From a bacterium (lineage in GTDB: Bacteria > Armatimonadota > UBA5829): a stretch of 64,000 nucleotides of DNA. The first letter of the stretch is position 1; each line of letters begins with the position of its first letter. Below, in pieces: positions 9,136 through 17,100 of this stretch. The translations under genes were made by a program, and so were the position numbers. Under the pieces are notes generated by a model, which was not told where the DNA came from, made no database searches, and worked only from the letters and a program-made list of their open reading frames with translations. The stretch covers positions 186,001-250,000 of the forward strand of contig JAJFVF010000002.1 of NCBI GenBank assembly GCA_021371935.1, written 5' to 3'.

Positions 9136-10107
9136 TCAGTAAATACACTTTTTGATCTCATCAATCATCGCATCAAGGTTTTTCTGTGGGCAGTAACCGG
9201 GAATATCGTGGGTCGAAAAAATATATCCGCCATTTACCCCGGCTATCTCGAATCGGCTGCGGACATGCTCTCGAACCTGCTCCACTGTCCCATCAGGAAT
9301 CACACCGCAGTTGTCTCCGCCGCCATAGAGCATCAGCTTGTTTCCGAATTTGTCCGCAAACGTTTTCAAATCATTATAGCGAGGCTCCAGGGGATTACAG
9401 CCGTCGATTCCATACTCGACATATATGTCGAGCACAGGCAAGATGTAGCCGTCTGAGTGATAGAGGACCTTTTTGTTCGCCTCATGCGCTACGTCTATAA
9501 TAGGCTTCATGTAATCGAAATGAAACTCCCTGAGATGCTTGGGAGATATCATTGCTCCATCGCGACTGCAGATGTCATGCGCAAGGTAGAGCGCATCTAT
9601 GTCCGATGCGCACACTCGCTTTGCCGCTTCCACCATAACCGGCGTCACCCGGCTGAGTATATGATGAATCTCGTCGGCGCTGTCGTAGAGTTCCAGAAAC
9701 AGGTTTTCCGGCATACGAAGAGGCTCGATTACAGCAAACGGAGGCAGCAGCATCGCAAATATTGCCTTGTCGGGATACTTGGTTCTTTTGGCCTGAATAT
9801 CGGCCAACAAATCTGCCCCCAGCGGGTCGGGCATCGGGTAATCGGACACTTCCTTGAGCGAACTTACCATCGGCTCCAATTGCCAAGATGTTTTTCCGTC
9901 GAAGTGAGTCTTCATAGGAATGGAGGACCAGAACTTCATTATTGCAAATGCTTCAACAACATCTGCACCATAGTGAGTGAGTCTAAAATCAGCCCCCCAC
10001 TTCTTGTCCAGCGCCGCCATTTTGTCGCGATCCATCCAAAAATTAAACGGCAATCGGTCAGGCAGTTCACCCTGTAAAACCAACTGCACACGCTCTCGCG
10101 AACTCAT
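9136..10107 (-). CDS. Uroporphyrinogen decarboxylase (UroD) family protein, MtaA/CmuA-like
   Basis: 323 residues from ATG 10107 (TTG 10119 possible). It starts MSSRERVQLVLQGELPDRLP, the opening of the UroD/MtaA/CmuA family, and later has HDICSRDGAMISPKHLREF, LYHSDGYILPVLD and a DGCNPLEP-like ending strand. In MtaA-type enzymes a zinc held by His-x-Cys activates a thiol for methyl transfer to or from a corrinoid; here the motif reads HSDG, with Asp in place of Cys, so the chemistry may differ. It lacks the Arg-rich N-terminus needed for true uroporphyrinogen binding. No corrinoid protein gene is in the window. Confidence 0.8.
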   Translation of the reverse strand: MSSRERVQLVLQGELPDRLPFNFWMDRDKMAALDKKWGADFRLTHYGADVVEAFAIMKFWSSIPMKTHFDGKTSWQLEPMVSSLKEVSDYPMPDPLGADLLADIQAKRTKYPDKAIFAMLLPPFAVIEPLRMPENLFLELYDSADEIHHILSRVTPVMVEAAKRVCASDIDALYLAHDICSRDGAMISPKHLREFHFDYMKPIIDVAHEANKKVLYHSDGYILPVLDIYVEYGIDGCNPLEPRYNDLKTFADKFGNKLMLYGGGDNCGVIPDGTVEQVREHVRSRFEIAGVNGGYIFSTHDIPGYCPQKNLDAMIDEIKKCIY

Positions 10108-10194
10108 TTTCCCTGTCAATTTCCTAGAGTGCTCCCATTATCAAGCGTTTTGTATCAGAATATCGCGAGGTATGGTGGAAGTCAACCCTTTTTG

Positions 10195-10626
10195 CTAATG
10201 CCGAACTAACATTATCACAAAAATTGTGGCCAGGCTGAGATTGATCGCGTGGGCTGTGAAACAAAGCGGGCACAGTATCTGTATTTGAAAGACAAGAGTA
10301 TATGCAAGATACAAGCTTACGACTGCAGATGCAACCGATACTGCCGCCAATATTTGCGGCAAAGGCCAGAACCCGAACATAAGTCTCATTCCTGCCGCAG
10401 CAAGTACCGCCCCGTAGAACGCCAGTCCGAACAAGCTGCTGGGCACGCCAAAAAATTCCGACTGAGGCGAACGTGCCACGGTTGCACACGTGCCGTGCCC
10501 ATCGTCAGGACATAATGGAACTTCCGGGGGTTCGGCATCAGTGAATCCATAATGCACCATTACAAAATAGAGGCTGTCTGCGAAGCCAACCAGAGCCAGA
10601 ATTATGACCAAGACTATAATTGCCAT
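10195..10626 (-). CDS. Vitamin K epoxide reductase (VKOR) family protein
   Basis: 143 residues with four transmembrane helices. It has the VKOR cysteine set: a loop pair (Cys39 and Cys47 in CPDDGHGTC), the conserved Ser after VPSS, and the redox CPLC motif at 119-122 in the last helix. Bacterial VKOR reoxidises a DsbA-like protein with quinone as acceptor, at the cytoplasmic membrane. No thioredoxin-like domain is fused and no DsbA gene is adjacent, so its partner must be elsewhere. Its presence suggests that secreted proteins form disulfides, which fits the Cys-containing exported proteins in this window. Confidence 0.9.
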   Translation of the reverse strand: MAIIVLVIILALVGFADSLYFVMVHYGFTDAEPPEVPLCPDDGHGTCATVARSPQSEFFGVPSSLFGLAFYGAVLAAAGMRLMFGFWPLPQILAAVSVASAVVSLYLAYTLVFQIQILCPLCFTAHAINLSLATIFVIMLVRH

Positions 10627-10703
10627 TTCACCCCTCCGCTACATGCATAGTTTACCCGTGATAACACACGTCATTCACACGATATATGCATATTGTGCAG
10701 GGT

Positions 10704-11348
10704 CTAGTTCATTCCCTCTACTGCGATCATGCGTATCGGCGAACCGTCAAGCCCGGCCAGAGGCAACCCGAGAGCTGTTATATACACTCTATCTTGAGTG
10801 ATTTGATCCATGTTGGCAGCCGATTCGATCAGAACAACTCCATTTGAAAGCAGTGTCTTGTGGATTTCTAAATGATTCTCGCGATGCACCGACGGCTGCT
10901 CAAGAGCAAGCAGCGAGATCTTTCTTTTCGTCAGCCACAGCGCCGCTCCCGCGCTCAGTCCCGGAAAGCTGGTGAAAAAACTCGGATCGCCGAAACGTCT
11001 GCCCCAGCCGGTCTTTATGAGCACCCTTGAACCTTCACTGACTCTTTCAGCATATGCGTCCAGATCGGCAGACGTTATCTCTGAGCCGTCAGTCTTCTCC
11101 CCCACGTCCAGTACTTCAGCCCAGCCGACCATTGCCTCAAGCCTTAGAGAGTCTATTCCACGATCGATGTGAATGCAATGCGAAGGTGCGTCCATGTGCG
11201 TTCCGGTATGCGTCCCCATAACAACCTCGGTGACATTGTATCCGCCATCCTTGATTGTATGTACACGGTTAAACCGGACTTGTGGGTCGCCCGGGTAGAC
11301 AGGCATACCGGCCGTTATTTTGTATGAAAGATCGATTATACGTTTCAA
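10704..11348 (-). CDS. Cyclase family protein (kynurenine formamidase-like)
   Basis: 214 residues. TTG 11348 is chosen since AAAGGAAG lies 8 nt before it and the conserved opening LKRIIDLSYKITAGMPVYPGDP begins there. HTGTHMDAPSHC (His47, His51, Asp53) is the metal-binding motif of the cyclase family (PF04199), which includes KynB formamidase and isatin hydrolase. A later His in the LEQPSVHRENH stretch is also typical. These are manganese or zinc hydrolases of amides or cyclic compounds; the substrate cannot be assigned. No tryptophan catabolic genes are adjacent. Confidence 0.85.
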   Translation of the reverse strand: MKRIIDLSYKITAGMPVYPGDPQVRFNRVHTIKDGGYNVTEVVMGTHTGTHMDAPSHCIHIDRGIDSLRLEAMVGWAEVLDVGEKTDGSEITSADLDAYAERVSEGSRVLIKTGWGRRFGDPSFFTSFPGLSAGAALWLTKRKISLLALEQPSVHRENHLEIHKTLLSNGVVLIESAANMDQITQDRVYITALGLPLAGLDGSPIRMIAVEGMN

Positions 11349-11521
11349 AATGTTCGCTTCCTTTGGCTGATGTGGCAAATATAGTCAAGTATACCCGGAA
11401 AGACGTCTATCGCCAAATATGCCGGTTTTGATAATTGCAGGCTCAAATGCTCTACAGGAGAGAGCGGAACACGCCGAAATATAAGTATGAGTCGATAGTA
11501 TGAACCGGAGGTAGCTCTGTA

Positions 11522-12955
11522 ATGGCCTCTGACAAAGGCGCTCCCAAGGATGGTATGGACGAACGCCTCGCCCAGGCGCGCGACACCGCGCTTCAGGACG
11601 GGGAAGAAATTGTTGCCCAGGAGACTGGCGACCAGGGCCAGGCCATCGTAATTACAAATTCCCGAATCCTTATAATCAAGGCAGGACTGACCGCAACTGG
11701 CACCCTTAACGGACTGAGTGTCGGCGAGTATGCATACGCCGATGTCATAAATGTTAATGTGCGCAAAGGCCCAATGGGCGCAGTCATTCAAATACAGACA
11801 GACGGCACACCAAAGACAAATGTATCCGGTCCGCCGGATAATGTCATTGTTTTCAGCGGCGATCAGCGGGTCACAAAATGTGATGCAATAGCTGAAAAGA
11901 TAGAGTCCGCAATCGGGAAAAAGGTGGAGCGTATAGAGCCTAATATTGGTAATAGCGCTCTGGCAACTGAAACAAAACCTGTTGAAGAAATAGCGGATAT
12001 CGAAGCACCCAAAGACGACGCCGAACAGACACCAAAACCAATGAAGGGCGGCCGTCAGGCAAAGTCATTGGCTGAGGAAATGTTCGAGGAGATGACAGGT
12101 GCTCAGACCGAAGAGGCTAAACCTGAACCGGTGGTTGTCGAGTCTGCTGCCGTAACGGACAGTGAACCTGACGTCAAACCGGTGGAAGAGCCGGTAATAG
12201 AACCCATAGCCTCAGTGCCTGTGACAGAACTTTCGGTTGAGCCTGAAGCAGTATCAAACACAACTGACGAAGAGGCTGTCTATAAGAGCGTTGAAGAACT
12301 GGGCTACGAGACGTCGGCAGAAGAAATCAATGATGAGCAACCCGACGACGAGACTTTTCGCCCAAATCCAAACCTCCCAAAACCGGTCAAGAAGAGAAAC
12401 AGGTCTCGAAATTCATTCGTATTGATCGGCGGGCTGATGCTGCTGGTATTGACCGGTGTGGCGGTCACAACACCTCTGCGAAATCCGAAGCCGGTGCCCA
12501 AGGTCGAGATTAATGTTGACAAGCTCACACGCAACGCTAAGGCTGTGCGACTGCAGATTAGTGAAATAGATGATTACCGCAGCAAGGTCGTAGACGCACT
12601 TGTCGCATCCGATAAGGAAGCTGCATCGCTCTGCCGGTCGGTTCATTCAGGACATCAGGCAATAGTTGCTGCTGCGGGCAAAAATGCATCAGAGGAAGCC
12701 TGGCAAAATCTCACCAAACTAAAAGCGCCCTCCGGGCTTGTGGATGCGCAGGATAATATTGTCCTTGGTGCGTTCACACGCAAGAATGCCGTGGCGGCTG
12801 CTTTGAGTGTCGGGACTGTTAATGCAGAGAGCATCCTGAAACGTCTAAATGAGGCTGACGGAATCATCAAGAAGGCACTCGAGAGCATCGACAAGATGAA
12901 GTCTGATCTCAACAAACAACTTCAGCCCACACAGGAAAAATCGGCTGCCGAGTAA
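11522..12955 (+). CDS. Membrane-anchored protein with N-terminal PH-like domain and acidic linker
   Basis: 477 residues behind a good GGAGGT. Residues about 15-140 form a beta-rich PH-like domain (EEIVAQETGDQGQAIVITNS, later YADVINVNVRKGP), as in bacterial PH/YokE proteins. Residues 145-285 are an acidic, Pro/Glu/Val-rich linker. One transmembrane helix (about 300-320) follows a basic KKRNRSRN segment, so the PH part is cytosolic. The last 150 residues are helical and probably coiled coil, and outside. No known family covers the whole protein. It stands alone, tail to tail with the O-antigen-ligase-like gene. Confidence 0.75.
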   Translation: MASDKGAPKDGMDERLAQARDTALQDGEEIVAQETGDQGQAIVITNSRILIIKAGLTATGTLNGLSVGEYAYADVINVNVRKGPMGAVIQIQTDGTPKTNVSGPPDNVIVFSGDQRVTKCDAIAEKIESAIGKKVERIEPNIGNSALATETKPVEEIADIEAPKDDAEQTPKPMKGGRQAKSLAEEMFEEMTGAQTEEAKPEPVVVESAAVTDSEPDVKPVEEPVIEPIASVPVTELSVEPEAVSNTTDEEAVYKSVEELGYETSAEEINDEQPDDETFRPNPNLPKPVKKRNRSRNSFVLIGGLMLLVLTGVAVTTPLRNPKPVPKVEINVDKLTRNAKAVRLQISEIDDYRSKVVDALVASDKEAASLCRSVHSGHQAIVAAAGKNASEEAWQNLTKLKAPSGLVDAQDNIVLGAFTRKNAVAAALSVGTVNAESILKRLNEADGIIKKALESIDKMKSDLNKQLQPTQEKSAAE

Positions 12956-12962
12956 TTTGGCT

Positions 12963-14747
12963 TCATCTGCTATTTTTGTGAAATAGACTTCTCAGGTAAT
13001 CGAGTCTTGCACGGCTGTCTGGCAGGCCGTCCTGTTCGTGAGCAATAGTCATTTCACGCTCTGCTTCGATATATCTGCCAAGGTTATAAAGGCTTGTGGC
13101 TTTGTTGAAATGTACTCTGCCATAGTCGGGAGAGAGCTTTTCAACGACTTTATATGCATCGAGAGCCTCGTAATGCCGGCCAGATACAGCAAGGGCATTT
13201 CCAAGTTCGTAGCATGCGCCTGGGTCAAATGGAGTCAGCCTGCAGGCAATTTTGAACTCTTCCGCTGCCGCGGCAGATCCGGCTGTGTTATATGGATCGG
13301 TGAGCAGCGCCTCACCTCTGGTAAGGTATATGCTCGATCTTAGCTCAGTCAGGCTCGACCATCCGATTATCAGCAGCAGTGCACATACCGCCGATATTGC
13401 TGCAAGCAGAAATGTACGCTTGGATTTTCTCACCGGCCGCCAAAATTCACTTTGCGCATGCATAGAAGCCAATACGGCAAGCAAGATGTAATAATAAGCC
13501 GTTTCGCCCGGCACTCTCGCAGACCTGCCGACCATATTCGCCGCCAAAAAACCGACCATACCCGCCAAAAGCGCAATCGCAAGCCGCTTATCGTTAAGTG
13601 ATACGTCTTTTTGTTTTTGTAGGACCAAAATAGCCCATGCGGCGGCTATCGGCATCGACAAAAATGCAACCAGACCAATTATACCCAACTCGGCAAATAC
13701 CTCCAGGAACTCGTTGTGGGCATGTGCAATAATGACCGGGCCATTTACTGACGGGTCCCTGAGGATGTTTGCATAGCAGGAATGAGGTGCATTCTGAGGT
13801 GCATAGATGCCGAAAGTCCCTGCTCCTTTTCCCAATATTGGACTACAGCACCCAATATGCAAAGCAGTCGTCATCAGGCCAAGACGTTCGCTGTTGCTTG
13901 CGTCCGATGCGGAAAATGCTCTCGCAATCACACCAGTGGGCGAGAGAGTGGGACACCAGTGCAATGAAGCAAATTGATATGCACCGATAAGAACAACACA
14001 CGCCACCGCAAACTCTGCGAGCTTTTTCTTTTTGTCGGCAGCAAGCAAAGGCCATGCTCCAACCAGTGCGACCAAAAGAATGGGCACAACGCCGACCCAG
14101 GCGATTACGGTGGAAGTAAACAACAGTGCCGGCGCGCCGGTGAGCAGTGCCGCAATCCCCGCAGAACGGAATGGATGTCTCTTCTCAAAAGCCGCCCAGG
14201 CTGCAAGAGGCATTACAGTAAGAAGATAGGCCGCCAGGTATGTGGGGTTAAACCATGTTGAAGAGACAGCCGACATGTTGCCCCATGGCAAGCCGCCAAG
14301 CCTCTCATATATTCCTGCCAGCGAGACAGCAGTGCATCCCAAGAGCAGCGTATATATCAGCTTTGCGCGGGTGCGTTCATCTGTGAGAATGAGTCTTGTG
14401 GTGAAGTAAAGCATCGCGTACAGTATGCCTGATCGCATTGCGATTACGGTCTGGCTGCGATAGTCCGAGTATATCCAGGAGGTGCACAACACAAGTGTAT
14501 AAATGCCCACGCAAAGGTCAATCGCACTATAGCCCAAATGTATATGTTCGCCTCTGGCATATCTTGCAAAAAGCAGAAAGTTTATCGCTATCAGCCCTGC
14601 AACAAGCAGAACCGGCTTTGCCAGGTTCGCATTATTTGCCGTTGGCCAGAAAACTAGTGCAAGCACACCAAATGTAAGTGTGAGCACCCATCTGCCTGCA
14701 CGTTGATATATGCTTTCATCTGGTGTTGACTTGATCTTGCGCCGCAT
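12963..14747 (-). CDS. O-antigen ligase/polymerase-like membrane protein with C-terminal TPR repeats
   Basis: 594 residues. About ten to twelve hydrophobic helices fill residues 15-460, with a large extracytoplasmic loop containing ILGKGAGTFGIYAP and HAHNEFLEVFAELGIIGL, the latter being the hallmark H-N-E-F/Y-L motif of the Wzy_C / WaaL family. The last 110 residues (LTPFDPGACYELGNALAVSG and following) are TPR repeats. Such proteins polymerise or ligate surface glycans, or glycosylate proteins such as pilins. No glycan cluster lies beside it. It starts ten bases from a copy of the double-hairpin repeat. Confidence 0.85.
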   Translation of the reverse strand: MRRKIKSTPDESIYQRAGRWVLTLTFGVLALVFWPTANNANLAKPVLLVAGLIAINFLLFARYARGEHIHLGYSAIDLCVGIYTLVLCTSWIYSDYRSQTVIAMRSGILYAMLYFTTRLILTDERTRAKLIYTLLLGCTAVSLAGIYERLGGLPWGNMSAVSSTWFNPTYLAAYLLTVMPLAAWAAFEKRHPFRSAGIAALLTGAPALLFTSTVIAWVGVVPILLVALVGAWPLLAADKKKKLAEFAVACVVLIGAYQFASLHWCPTLSPTGVIARAFSASDASNSERLGLMTTALHIGCCSPILGKGAGTFGIYAPQNAPHSCYANILRDPSVNGPVIIAHAHNEFLEVFAELGIIGLVAFLSMPIAAAWAILVLQKQKDVSLNDKRLAIALLAGMVGFLAANMVGRSARVPGETAYYYILLAVLASMHAQSEFWRPVRKSKRTFLLAAISAVCALLLIIGWSSLTELRSSIYLTRGEALLTDPYNTAGSAAAAEEFKIACRLTPFDPGACYELGNALAVSGRHYEALDAYKVVEKLSPDYGRVHFNKATSLYNLGRYIEAEREMTIAHEQDGLPDSRARLDYLRSLFHKNSR

Positions 14748-14756
14748 TTTGGATCA

Positions 14757-14836
14757 CTAACCCGGATTACACACTGCCCGCATAATCCGGGTCTCCGAGA
14801 GCATCATTCACGAGGAACGTGAATAATGCGGGCTAA
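14757..14836. repeat. Double-hairpin intergenic repeat (DHR), copy 1
   Basis: Hairpin A, with the left arm partly decayed (CCCGGATTA/TAATCCGGG), then linker TCTCCGAGAG, then hairpin B (GCATCATTCAC/GTGAATAATGC), flanked by CTAA and GCTAA. See the repeat family in findings. Confidence 0.9.
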
Positions 14837-14838
14837 AC

Positions 14839-14866
14839 AGCGCCCGGATATTAACTGCCGGGCGCT
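14839..14866 (-). terminator. Possible intrinsic terminator
   Basis: 9-bp GC-rich stem AGCGCCCGG / CCGGGCGCT with a 10-nt loop, 35 bp beyond the stop of the leftward DUF2267-BON gene. Only a short T-run (TGTTT) follows on the minus strand, so terminator function is moderately supported. Confidence 0.5.
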
Positions 14867-14900
14867 ATTCGTTATATCCAACTGCTGCGCTTTTTAACCA

Positions 14901-15737
14901 CTACCTGCCGCCGGCTGCTTTCTCGCTTATTACTTCAAGCTCACTGCGGATCTCCCCAACCCCTAGAGCTTCCGAAGCTATCTCAATTGCAACCTCGCGT
15001 TCCTGAGAAGTCTTGACACTGCCTCGCAATGTGACATTTCCTCTCTCGACAAAGACCTCAATATGCTCAGGGTCCAGCTCATCACTTTCTGCTAGCATTT
15101 CTCCTATTTCTTCGGCAAGCTGCGAATCAGAACGATAGTGCTCTACGCTTGCGGGGCCTTGCACACCCGCATGCTCCGAAGCCATTGTCACCCTGTCCAT
15201 TGCAGGCGGATGAACTGATGGAGACGTCTCTTGCCCAGCCTTGATTTCTTCCTCTGTTTCAGCAAGAACTATAGTCTCCTGCTCCATTGTCTCCACAGGT
15301 GCTTCCCATTCGTAGGGAAAAGTCTGTTGAGCGACCGATGATTCCCAAAAAATACGTATATCCTGCGGAAGCTGGTGGGATATTGACTGGGCCGCACCCT
15401 GCGTTATCTGTTCGTGCATAGACATAAAGACTGCCTTTGTCACGGTCTCGGCCTGAGAAATGTCGTCAAGCCCGAGTTTTTGGGCTACGCTGGCCAAGAA
15501 CCCGCCTAAATCAAAACGTTCGCCGCCCATAACTTTTCGCTGCACATGCTCGAACACATTGCTTTCCCAAAGGTCCTTGAGTTCCTTTGGCAGCTGGGCT
15601 GCCACGTTATCGCCGCCTTCGTGAGAAATACGTGCTCGCAAGGTCTCGAACACTGCTTCGCTTGCACGTTTGGCACTATTGTTGTCTATAAGGCCGGCAC
15701 GCTGCTTGACTTTCTTCAGAAATTCTTCTGTTTGCAT
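14901..15737 (-). CDS. DUF2267 and BON domain protein
   Basis: 278 residues without signal peptide. Residues 1-135 hold two DUF2267-type halves (VFETLRARI, LPKELKDLWES and a second QLPQDIRIFWESS), a helical domain of unknown role often found in stress-related proteins. An acidic linker follows, and residues about 200-270 form a BON domain (SQLAEEIGEMLAESDELD, VFVERGNVTLRGSVKTSQER), a small phospholipid- or envelope-associated fold. The pair of domains is a known arrangement. It is the second gene after the secreted barrel-like protein and both are leftward, 34 bp apart. Confidence 0.85.
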   Translation of the reverse strand: MQTEEFLKKVKQRAGLIDNNSAKRASEAVFETLRARISHEGGDNVAAQLPKELKDLWESNVFEHVQRKVMGGERFDLGGFLASVAQKLGLDDISQAETVTKAVFMSMHEQITQGAAQSISHQLPQDIRIFWESSVAQQTFPYEWEAPVETMEQETIVLAETEEEIKAGQETSPSVHPPAMDRVTMASEHAGVQGPASVEHYRSDSQLAEEIGEMLAESDELDPEHIEVFVERGNVTLRGSVKTSQEREVAIEIASEALGVGEIRSELEVISEKAAGGR

Positions 15738-15770
15738 CTATCTCTCCTATCTCTTGTTCCCTACTACCAA

Positions 15771-16742
15771 TTACCTGATCGTGACACCCATATCAGCAAG
15801 CCAGTAGTCCGTGGTGGTTATGCCTCTAAACCTGACCGCACCCCTGCCGCCTCCAAACCTGACTTCACCTGAATATGCCGGCCTGCCGATTACCCCAAGT
15901 GTGCCATAATCGCTGATATATTCCGGGATGTAGCCTGCAGATACAGAAAAACGTTTGAAAGGCCTCACGATGAAGCCATACTCCATGCCTTTGAACTGGA
16001 CTATGCCTCTTTCATTGTCCGAGGCTGCATCGAATTTTGTGCCACCCAGGTGCTTGACAAGTGTTTCCCATTTTTCATCGTCACCACGCGCCTGGTTCCA
16101 ACGATAACCAGTATAGACGGCAAAGCCTTTGCAAAGGTCAACTCGCAGGCGACCATTAAGGCTTTTGATCAACTGATCCGCGTTCAAACTATCCCCACTC
16201 TGACTGTCAAGGTTTCCTACTCCAGTCACGCCGCCGTCCAACTCAAGCGAAATAGCCTTATAGAGCCTTACCGAACGCTCATAACCAAGTCCGAATGCAC
16301 CGTAGCCGACTGTCTGTCCGGCTGCATAGTAGTAGAGTTTTAAATCCTGATCTGACGGCGGTTTGTAAAACGGAGCAGGTTTTACTGCGGCGGGAGGATC
16401 AATACTGCTGGGAGCCGCACCCGCATTAAAGGAGTTTACATACACTTTCTTGCCTGCAGAGACGGCAACCGCATCCATCGTGAAATAAAGTGCTCCCGTC
16501 ACGTCATAAGGAGGAGCATCACCGTTGCATTTTTGGGCGATTGCCAGCCCTGCCACACTATCGCCATCGCCTTTCAGAATAGTCATCAGTGCTCGCGGAT
16601 GGACCGGAACGGGGAAGCTGGCAACAATAACATCGTTGCTGACTTGATATACCTCGCCCATGACTCGCTCGGCATCAGCCGGGCAATATGGGGCAAACAA
16701 AAGAACGATCAGACACATTGCACAAATTACTGTGTGGCGCAT
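15771..16742 (-). CDS. Secreted protein, possible outer-membrane beta-barrel
   Basis: 323 residues from ATG 16742, which follows CTGGAGGG; a longer start adds ten residues without a ribosome site. A signal peptide is plain (MRHTVICAMCLIVLLFAPYC, then cleavage near PADA). Residues 25-120 are beta-rich and end in a Pro-rich linker. The last 200 residues alternate polar and hydrophobic residues with aromatic belts (YYYAAGQTVGYGAFGLGYER, FAVYTGYRWNQ, FSVSAGYIPEYI) and end in MGVTIR, which looks like a small outer-membrane barrel. The final residue is Arg and not Phe, so this is tentative. No family recognised. Confidence 0.65.
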   Translation of the reverse strand: MRHTVICAMCLIVLLFAPYCPADAERVMGEVYQVSNDVIVASFPVPVHPRALMTILKGDGDSVAGLAIAQKCNGDAPPYDVTGALYFTMDAVAVSAGKKVYVNSFNAGAAPSSIDPPAAVKPAPFYKPPSDQDLKLYYYAAGQTVGYGAFGLGYERSVRLYKAISLELDGGVTGVGNLDSQSGDSLNADQLIKSLNGRLRVDLCKGFAVYTGYRWNQARGDDEKWETLVKHLGGTKFDAASDNERGIVQFKGMEYGFIVRPFKRFSVSAGYIPEYISDYGTLGVIGRPAYSGEVRFGGGRGAVRFRGITTTDYWLADMGVTIR

Positions 16743-16856
16743 ATTTATCCCTCCAGCTGATAATACGCCCACGGTGAAAATGCCGACCGAACTCGCCCCT
16801 TGCCGACATAAAGTGCCGGCGTTTACTTGTTCCCGCCCTTAGGAGAGGCTAAACCA

Positions 16857-16892
16857 GTAAAAAAACGGCGGAGCCAATAAGCTCCGCCGTTA
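16857..16892 (-). terminator. Intrinsic terminator
   Basis: 11-bp stem AACGGCGGAGC / GCTCCGCCGTT with a 6-nt loop, followed on the minus strand by a run of T. It ends transcription coming from the leftward phosphatase gene. Confidence 0.88.
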
Positions 16893-16917
16893 TTCATCGT
16901 GGTATGCCCATCACTGG

Positions 16918-17100
16918 CTATGGGCTGGGAGTGAAGTCGGTCATATCGTTGACGAAGTCTCTCGGCACCAACAGCCTGACAACATCACCAGTAGGACTCT
17001 GGATTGCCTTGAGAATACCTGTAACTGCCCAGAAGCCCGAAGGCGTCAGGAAAGCTGCGACTTGGAAATAAAGTGTATGGCTACCATCGTGATATCATCA
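16918..17100 (-). pseudogene. Possible 3' remnant of a lost gene
   Basis: An open frame of about 60 codons without a usable start reads HDGSHTLYFQVAAF, then TPSGFWAVTGILKAIQSPTG, then VVRLLVPRDFV, ending in TPSP and TAG. The wording is protein-like, and the stop lies 26 bp before the terminator stem. It overlaps the end of the phosphatase gene in another frame, so its 5' half must be chance or the result of a deletion that joined two genes. Confidence 0.25.
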
